The notes below the pieces were generated by a model that worked only from the letters and a program-made list of their open reading frames with translations, searched no databases and was not told the DNA's origin. Positions 57,716-64,000 of a stretch of DNA of 64,000 bases are shown here, piece after piece. Within the stretch, counting starts at the first letter, position 1. Each line of letters begins with the position of its first letter. Source of the DNA: Molossus alvarezi (taxonomy: Eukaryota > Chordata > Mammalia > Chiroptera > Molossidae); contig CM073885.1 of the NCBI GenBank assembly GCA_037176705.1, positions 163,856,290-163,920,289 of the forward strand, written 5' to 3'. Both the position numbers and the translations under genes were made by a program.

Positions 57716-60135
57716 CCCATCCAGTGTGCTTCATTGTAACATTTTCAACTCTCATTCATTCTGTCAAAAGAAAAAGAAAAAGGGAGAAATGCAAACTTAA
57801 CTTTATCTCTTCTACTAACCAAAAGTCTTAGGGTCTATAATGTTGAATCCCAGGATACCCTGTATTATAGATGAGAGCCCATGGAAGGAGGCATCGGGAA
57901 CTGGGCACATGTTGGCTTACAGAGGGATATCTGCCCAGGGGCATCACTGTTTTACACAAATTCTCAAAGCATGAAGCACACCCATTTTCAAATGTCAATA
58001 CAAAACTACATTGAAAAGTCAATAAAAATAGTCTGAACATTTGCAATACTAAAAATCATTGAGTTGATATTACCCACAGAATACATGTGGGGAAAAGATA
58101 GCAATAAATGAAGCCCTGTCCTCTGGTGAAACCAGCAGGGAGTTTTAGCAGAAATCTTAAATCAATTGTGGTGAATATGTGTTGGTTTCCAGTACCTCAT
58201 TTCAGCCCAGAGGACTATTTCATCAGGGACTTGCCTAGGTCACTTTTTACCTGTCAGACCTCCCAGGGATGAGCCTCTCTTGCTTCTCCTCTATCAAATG
58301 CCAGTTGATTTAATTACTAAAGTGTGCATTTGTCTTTCTGCTTTGGGACAGTGCCACCCAGGAGGGTTAACTGAATTGCTGGTAAGACCACATTGAATCC
58401 CTGGCACCCAACCTCCTCCTTCAGCAGCAGTCACATGTGACAGGTTCCCACAGCAAAGGTGCTCTTTGCTGCTGTAGCTCCGGACCTTTGGGCAGACACC
58501 AGTCAGGAAAGGGCAAGTCAACCAGAAGGGTGAGAGCACCTGGATGCCTGCCACCTTGTCACCAAACACTGCCCGCAGCCTGGGAGCTGGAATGTCATCC
58601 GTCAAGAGAAAACCAGCCCTAACTTGAGGTGGGTTTTGGTTAGCAGAAGGGTGTCTAACCTCTATCTTTCCAGGCAATGAAATCAAAGACAAGTTCAGCA
58701 GATGCGCTTTTGTTCAAGTGCTGCCCTTCTCCAATCTCAGAACAAGGAGCAAAACCCTTCTGAATGTTCACCAGATACACCCAAAGAACTGCACATCTGC
58801 TAGGTGGTTGTGGTTATCCTCCAAGTAACATCTTACAACACACCTTCAAAACACAAGGCAGCAAGGGTAGCAACTGAAAGACAGAAGGCAGAAAAGAAGC
58901 AGCGATTCAACACAAGAAGAGAGCACCTTGCCTGAGAACATGATCCATGGCATCCTTACGCGCTCCAGGGCTTTTCACATTGGGATTGGTGCAGTGAATG
59001 AGGATGTTGTGGGGAGGCCTCTCCTCCATTTCAACCTGGACCCAAGCCCATCCTTCCTTCTCTTTAAGTCCTGAATTTAACTTTATCATTCATGAGATTG
59101 TTAACCTGTGTGGGGTTCAATGCTTCACCTCTTTTACATCGGCACAGTCAGAGCAAACAGTTGTATTGGCAAGGCCCAGTGAGGGAAATGGGTGAGGCTG
59201 GCAGAGGGTCACCCTCTGAATGGGTCCCCAGCCACCTCTGGGGAGCAGCATCACAGTGCACAGCAGGTGGAAGCTCTGACTTAGATCGGGGAGTTCAAGC
59301 CGCAGGTGCTTGATTCTTTAATGACAGGTAAAGACATAAGGCTCACTTTCACAATATTATTAAGCACAACTCTTTAAAATGTAGATTCTGGGATCCAGCA
59401 CTTCCACCCCAGATCTACTGACCCCACATTTCAAGGACTTGAGGGAGCCCACGTGTGCGTGTAAACAAGCACGTCGTGTCAGTGCCCTGCAGGCCAAGTC
59501 TGCAGACTGTGCTTTGGTGGCTCCGTCCTCACCCCTCACACTTCCCCAGCATTTTATCTCCCTGGTCCTTAATCCACATCCTGAGGAGCTGGCATTTATC
59601 AAGTTAGAATAATAGAAAACAGAGGAGAGAAAAAAGACAACATAATGAAACACAGGACTTGGTGCTGAGAGACTGTTGTATGTTTGGGCTGGACCAGGGA
59701 GGGCCACTCTTCCTCATTTCCCATTTTATATGCAAGACCTAAGTCCCCTGAAGATTTTAAGACCCTTCCACAGCTTCTTCTGTCAACTAACAGCTCCACC
59801 AGAGGATTAGAGACAGAAATGATGGGATCCTGGCATGGGGAGGTGTAGAGGACAAGGAGAGAGAGGTAAAAATAATTCTTCTCATTCAGCTGGTGTGTGG
59901 AAAGAAGAGGAAGACAGATGTTGGTTGACAATCACAAAGAAAGAGCAAAACAAAAAAGGTTTTGTTTCTTCCTTTGAATTGTGTGTTTGCTTTATCATCT
60001 AATAGCTGGATTAACTGAGAGATGAATGGACTGCCGGGCGTACCTGCCCTTTCAGATGTTACAGCTCTGGGCGCCACTCTGAATGTCAGTGAGCAACCTC
60101 AAGCACTTCCCTTAGTATCCTTGTTTGTATAGGAA
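57716..60135. other. No gene seen
   Basis: 2.4 kb of unique sequence, slightly more GC-rich between 58350 and 59560. The 132-codon minus frame 58294-58692 and the 115-codon frame 59360-59707 show no recognisable family. Confidence 0.4.
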
Positions 60136-60760
60136 GTGATTGGACTGAATGACATCCAAATAAGTGAAATCTGACACATAGGTGCTGTGAAGGAAATGGA
60201 AGAGACTGGAATAGAGAATGATACAGACAGGTCACTGCCACCCTACTTTAGACTAGCAAGGGGGGCAGGGAAAAGACATTTAAGTTGAGAGCAGAAGGAG
60301 GAGGAGAAATCAGTAGAGAATTGTGTACTTGAGGCAGAGGCAATATTTGTGTGAAGGGAGGGATCAGACAGCCCTGATGCTACTGCAGCAGCTGGGCCTG
60401 GGGCACCAGCTAAGGAGGAAACAAAAGATGATGCTGTGCACCTTCCTCTCCCTGGAAAGCTTGGTGCTGCACCTGAGACCAGAGCAGCCCTGCATGCCAC
60501 CTTGTGCCAACAGCTGCTGTTAGCCACCAATACCCATGAACTGCAGATGGCGCTGAATATTCCCTCTAGGGAGACCTTGAGTATCTTTCCCAGAGTCATG
60601 GCTGGAAGGTGACTTTGAATGCACAGATGCTGCCTCGTGAGCCATGCCATTAAAATCTCTCTCTACGTGATGGGTCTAAGCAACATGCTGTCTGTGTATC
60701 ATCTCATTCTTCTGTTACCACATCTATGGTTTTTCCCTAGACACCTTGGCTGCAGTCACT
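60136..60760 (+). other. Possible decayed coding remnant, unidentified
   Basis: One plus-strand frame is open for 86 codons (60351-60608) and reads a plausible protein composition, with KEETKDDAVHLPLPGKL and LCQQLLLATNTHELQMAL. The same frame extends both ways across several stops, mostly TGA, which can come from CGA by CpG decay. The stop count (about 6 in 208 codons) is only mildly below chance, and a 135-codon minus frame (60243-60650) overlaps. Family not recognised. Confidence 0.2.
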
Positions 60761-61171
60761 GACATATTTAACCAAACACCACTCAGGACTGCACATGATA
60801 AGTCTTGGAACAATTTTCCTAGGAAGAAAGATATCACAATAGCGATTCCAACATGTAGAGCATTATCTTAGCATTCAAGGGTTACCTGACCTGCTGTGTT
60901 TTGTAACTTCTGAATGTCAAGGTCAGAAACTCCTCTGATGTGGTTTATATACCAGTGTAGGTACCTTGCTGCTGTTATTGCCATAAAATTGTCCCCCTAT
61001 AAATGGTGCAACTGCCATGTCATCCCTTGCCCAAATGAAAAGCCTACCTAGGAAAGACAGCTTAACTTTCCAGGTATCAAAGTAATAGTTATTGTATTTC
61101 ATTTTTAAGATTGAAAATGAAGATATTTATTTCCAATGCATTCTGAAGTTATTTGCTAATGATATTCTGAA
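60761..61171. other. No gene seen
   Basis: Unique sequence before a Ves SINE. Confidence 0.4.
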
Positions 61172-61214
61172 GGTTTTTTTTTTTTTCTTTATTGATTTTA
61201 GAGACAGAGGAAGG

Positions 61215-61247
<33 letters not shown>

Positions 61248-61412
61248 AAAAAAAAACACTGAAGAGAGGAGAGAGCATTGATTGTCTGCCTCCTGAATGT
61301 CCCCCACTGGGGATTTGACCCACAACCTGGGCATATGCCCTGATTGGAAATCGAACTGGTGAGTTCTTGGTGCATGGGTCAGTGCTTAACCACTGAGCCA
61401 CACCAGCTGGGC
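61172..61412 (-). mobile_element. Ves SINE with TSD
   Basis: Minus-strand Ves with T13 start, expanded (GA)n at about 61216-61250, 'ccccactggggatttgaccc' and head end 'cacaccagctgggc'. Flanks atgatattctg (61159-61169) and atgatatgctg (61413-61423) are a one-mismatch TSD. Confidence 0.9.
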
Positions 61413-61423
61413 ATGATATGCTG

Positions 61424-62294
61424 TCGTTTTTAAACAGAGATGATGTAGTAATTACTTTATGAGTGTTTTTTTAACCATATGCTTTGGTTAGATCACTGAA
61501 CTAGTTTGTCTGTAGAATTCTTGCCTACACCTGGCCAATGGATCTTTAGTATGCAGATTCTGAATCTTCAATACCTAGACTTTTCAGGCATTGGAATTTT
61601 TTTAATGTTTTGTACCTACTGGGCCCAGAGTTTAGGGAACATGCATCACCCTTCTCCTTTGGGTTTACACTATAAAATCTCTGTAATGTGTAAAATGAAT
61701 CCAAAGTTAGCCATTGCTTTTGCTTAAAACATTCCATTGTGCAAAATAAGCTCTTGTGAGAACAAGAAGGTTAATTACATAATAATTGTGCTAGACAAGT
61801 AAATAGAAGTTCTAGTCTAAGCAATGCAAAAGTTCACTTACACCCCCTTTTATGGCATAAGCTCAGTGGCAATTTTGAATTCACTTATGAAGGATGTTCT
61901 CTGATTTAGGTGGAAGCCGTTCAGCGGTTCTGGGTGAGAGGAATGATAAATAACAGCTCGGTCTGTGTTGGTGTTGAGGGATGAAGCCTGGGTCACAAGG
62001 TGGGAATTGATTCTGCTAGCCTTGTGTTTTGTGAGATGCTCTGTCTCCTGGTCTCCGTATCTCCCCTATGCTGCCTTTATTGAGTATTTGGCTCAAGTCT
62101 CATTCAGAGAGGTCCTCCTGATAGGTATTTGCTTGATAATATAAAAGAACATTTTCTTCTCTCTTTCCCAAGGTGCATGGCACTGCTTGGCACTTTCTAG
62201 GATACAGGAGAAAAAGCAATCTCTTCAGATACAGAATAATCAATTATTTGGAAAACAGTCAGTTTGCTTTCTTGTTGAATGTTATTATCTTGAT
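61424..62294. other. No gene seen
   Basis: Unique sequence. Confidence 0.45.
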
Positions 62295-63290
62295 CACTTG
62301 AATATCGAGATATTTTTTGCATTCAGTTGATTACAATTCTAAAAATCTACTTCTTTTTATCTTAACTGAAGTATAATAGACAATAAAATTGTAAGATATT
62401 TAAAGTGTACAACGTGATGATTTGATATACGTATACATTTGATATACATAATGTGTACGTTGTAAAAGGAATCCTCCCATGAGTTAATTAACACAAACAT
62501 CACCTCATATATTTACATTTTACCTTTCTTTTGGTGAGAATATTTAAATCAATTTCAATCATACAGGGTTAGGCAAAAATAGGTTTACAATTGTTACATG
62601 GAAAATAATACAATAATTAATACATAATACAAGAATAAACTGTGTTTCACATACTCGCAACTGTAAACCTACTTTTGTCCTACTCTGTACAATAGTGTTA
62701 TCAACTGTGGTCACCATGTTACATGTTAGAGCCTCAGACTTCATTTATCTTGTAATGGAAAGTTTGTATCCTTTATCAAACACTTCCTATTTCTGCCCCC
62801 ACCACTTCTCTACTGTTTCTGTTGCACTTATTTTTAGATTTCACATATAAGTAATGTCATGCACTGTTTATCTTTTTCTGTCTGTCTTATTTCACTTAGT
62901 GTAATGCCCCCTAGTTTCATCCACATTGTCACAATGGCAGGATTTCCCTCTTTTTAAGTCTAAATAATATTTCACTGTATATAGATGCCACATTTTCTTT
63001 ATTCATTTATCTGTCAGCTGACCATTAGGTTGTTTACATACCCTGGTTGTTGTGAACAATGTTAAAATGAACATGGGAGTGCAGATATCTCCTTGAGATC
63101 ACTGTTTCATTTCATTTCGATATATACCCAGAAGCAGGATTGCTAGACCACACGGTAGTTCTATTTTTGATTTCTTGAGGAACCCCATACTGTTTTCCAT
63201 AGTGGCTGCACCAATTTACATTTCCACCAAGAGTGCACTAGGGTTTCCTTTATTTCACATCCTTAGCAGCAAATATCCTTTTTGTTTGTT
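62295..63290 (-). repeat. Old L1 3' region
   Basis: Antisense L1: 'ttaaagtgtacaacgtgatg' (3'UTR side), 'atttcacatataagtaatgt', 'cttatttcacttagtgtaat', 'ttgtgaacaatgttaaaatg' and 'ccatagtggctgcaccaatt'. Interrupted by a mariner MITE (62564-62687). No open ORF2. Confidence 0.75.
62564..62687. mobile_element. 124-bp Tc1/mariner MITE
   Basis: Terminal inverted repeats of about 31 bp: left 'cagggttaggcaaaaatagg', right (reverse complement) 'cagagtaggacaaaagtagg', both continuing 'tttacarttg'. TA target duplications sit at 62562-62563 and 62688-62689. The short AT-rich interior has no coding capacity, so a mariner transposase would have moved it in trans. It interrupts L1 3'UTR sequence and is therefore younger than that L1. 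Confidence 0.88.
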
Positions 63291-64000
63291 ATTAAGCTCA
63301 CTGTAAATTAAGGCTTTTGCACTCAAATGAGATTTGTCCCCATCTACAGGGGAAAAAGCAAGAATGTTTGCAACACTGAAATGTGGCCATTAGGAACAGG
63401 GCTGAGTGGCAGGACTGGCTGGCTCTGCGCTGACCATAGATTCTGCCCTTGGCTTTTCCTGATGCACATATTTACTCCTCTTGCCTTTTATCCTGTTTCT
63501 GGCTTTCTCTGTAAAAGGTATCATCATCATCATTAACAACCACAAATACGATTTAATACAATAGCAATGCATAGCAAGTCTCCTTTGGTAGAGAAACAGG
63601 ACACATGAATAAAATATGCATAGCAATCAGGACAGCAAGAGTTAGTACATAAGCTTATTTACATTTCAAATTCTGGGTTTAGGTTAATAGATCCATTATA
63701 AGCATAACACTGAAGACTAGTCTATCTAGGTTCTGCTTTCCTGTTTTTCTCTTTTTCTTCTCTCACTGGATCACTTTTCTATGAGTCTCTCAGCCCTCAT
63801 TCCTTTAACTTGCTGAAAAACAACTCAGGTAGTACTCCTGGAACATGGGTAAAAATCCTACTGCTTTTGCACCCTGTGGCCTGCACACAGAACCCGCTCA
63901 CTTCAATTTTGTGAGCTGACAGGAGCATTTCCAAATTAATTACATTAGAAGACAGAGAATTGAATGCATCCAAAACCATTTACCCAGCCTCTTCAAATAT
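63291..64000. other. No gene seen to window end
   Basis: Unique sequence; short frames at 63327-63626 are unrecognised. Confidence 0.45.

Overview
This is mammalian genomic DNA, almost certainly from a bat, and it is essentially a gene desert made of interspersed repeats. The organism call rests on 19 copies of the tRNA-derived Ves SINE found in Chiroptera, a bat-type L1, a SPIN/URR1-like hAT element and a small mariner MITE. That mix fits a vesper-type (vespertilionid or related) bat best, but the genus cannot be read from sequence alone. No intact host protein-coding gene was found.

Layout. 1-9.9 kb: old L2, L1 and LTR remnants peppered with Ves SINEs. 10.44-11.06 kb (minus): a decayed exon of CLVS1 (clavesin-1) that still has intron-type edges, so it is an unprocessed pseudogene fragment. 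12.7-14.0 kb: a long L2 remnant. 14.8-20.3 kb: MIR, L1 3' end, paired Ves SINEs, MER5A, a class II solo LTR with 6-bp TSD (19216-19574), and a SPIN-like hAT MITE (20103-20327). 21.88-27.15 kb: a complete-ended but internally gutted gammaretrovirus-like provirus. Its two 429-bp LTRs differ at one base, and its leader carries a 464-bp tandem array of predicted RNA hairpins. 28.1-28.7 kb: a GC-rich segment of unknown nature. 28.7-42.9 kb: mostly unique AT-rich DNA with scattered SINE, MIR, L2 and MLT1A. 42.92-48.73 kb (minus): a near full-length L1 with TSD, tandem-monomer 5'UTR, intact ORF1 and an ORF2 broken by three single-base indels. 48.9-50.05 kb: L1 3' ends. 53.6-56.9 kb: a nested set in which a Ves SINE sits in a near full-length HAL1 (ORF1-only LINE), itself inserted in a MIR. 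61.2-63.3 kb: a Ves SINE, then an old L1 carrying a 124-bp mariner MITE.

How the parts relate. L1 supplies the retrotransposition machinery that Ves SINEs depend on; many Ves copies and the L1 keep target-site duplications. The provirus lacks recognisable gag, most of pol and most of env, yet has near-identical LTRs, primer-binding site and polypurine tract. It therefore looks like a non-autonomous element copied recently with help from a related virus. The strongest leads are that provirus and its structured leader array, the unprocessed CLVS1 exon, the L1 with monomeric promoter, and the short tRNA-only Ves forms.
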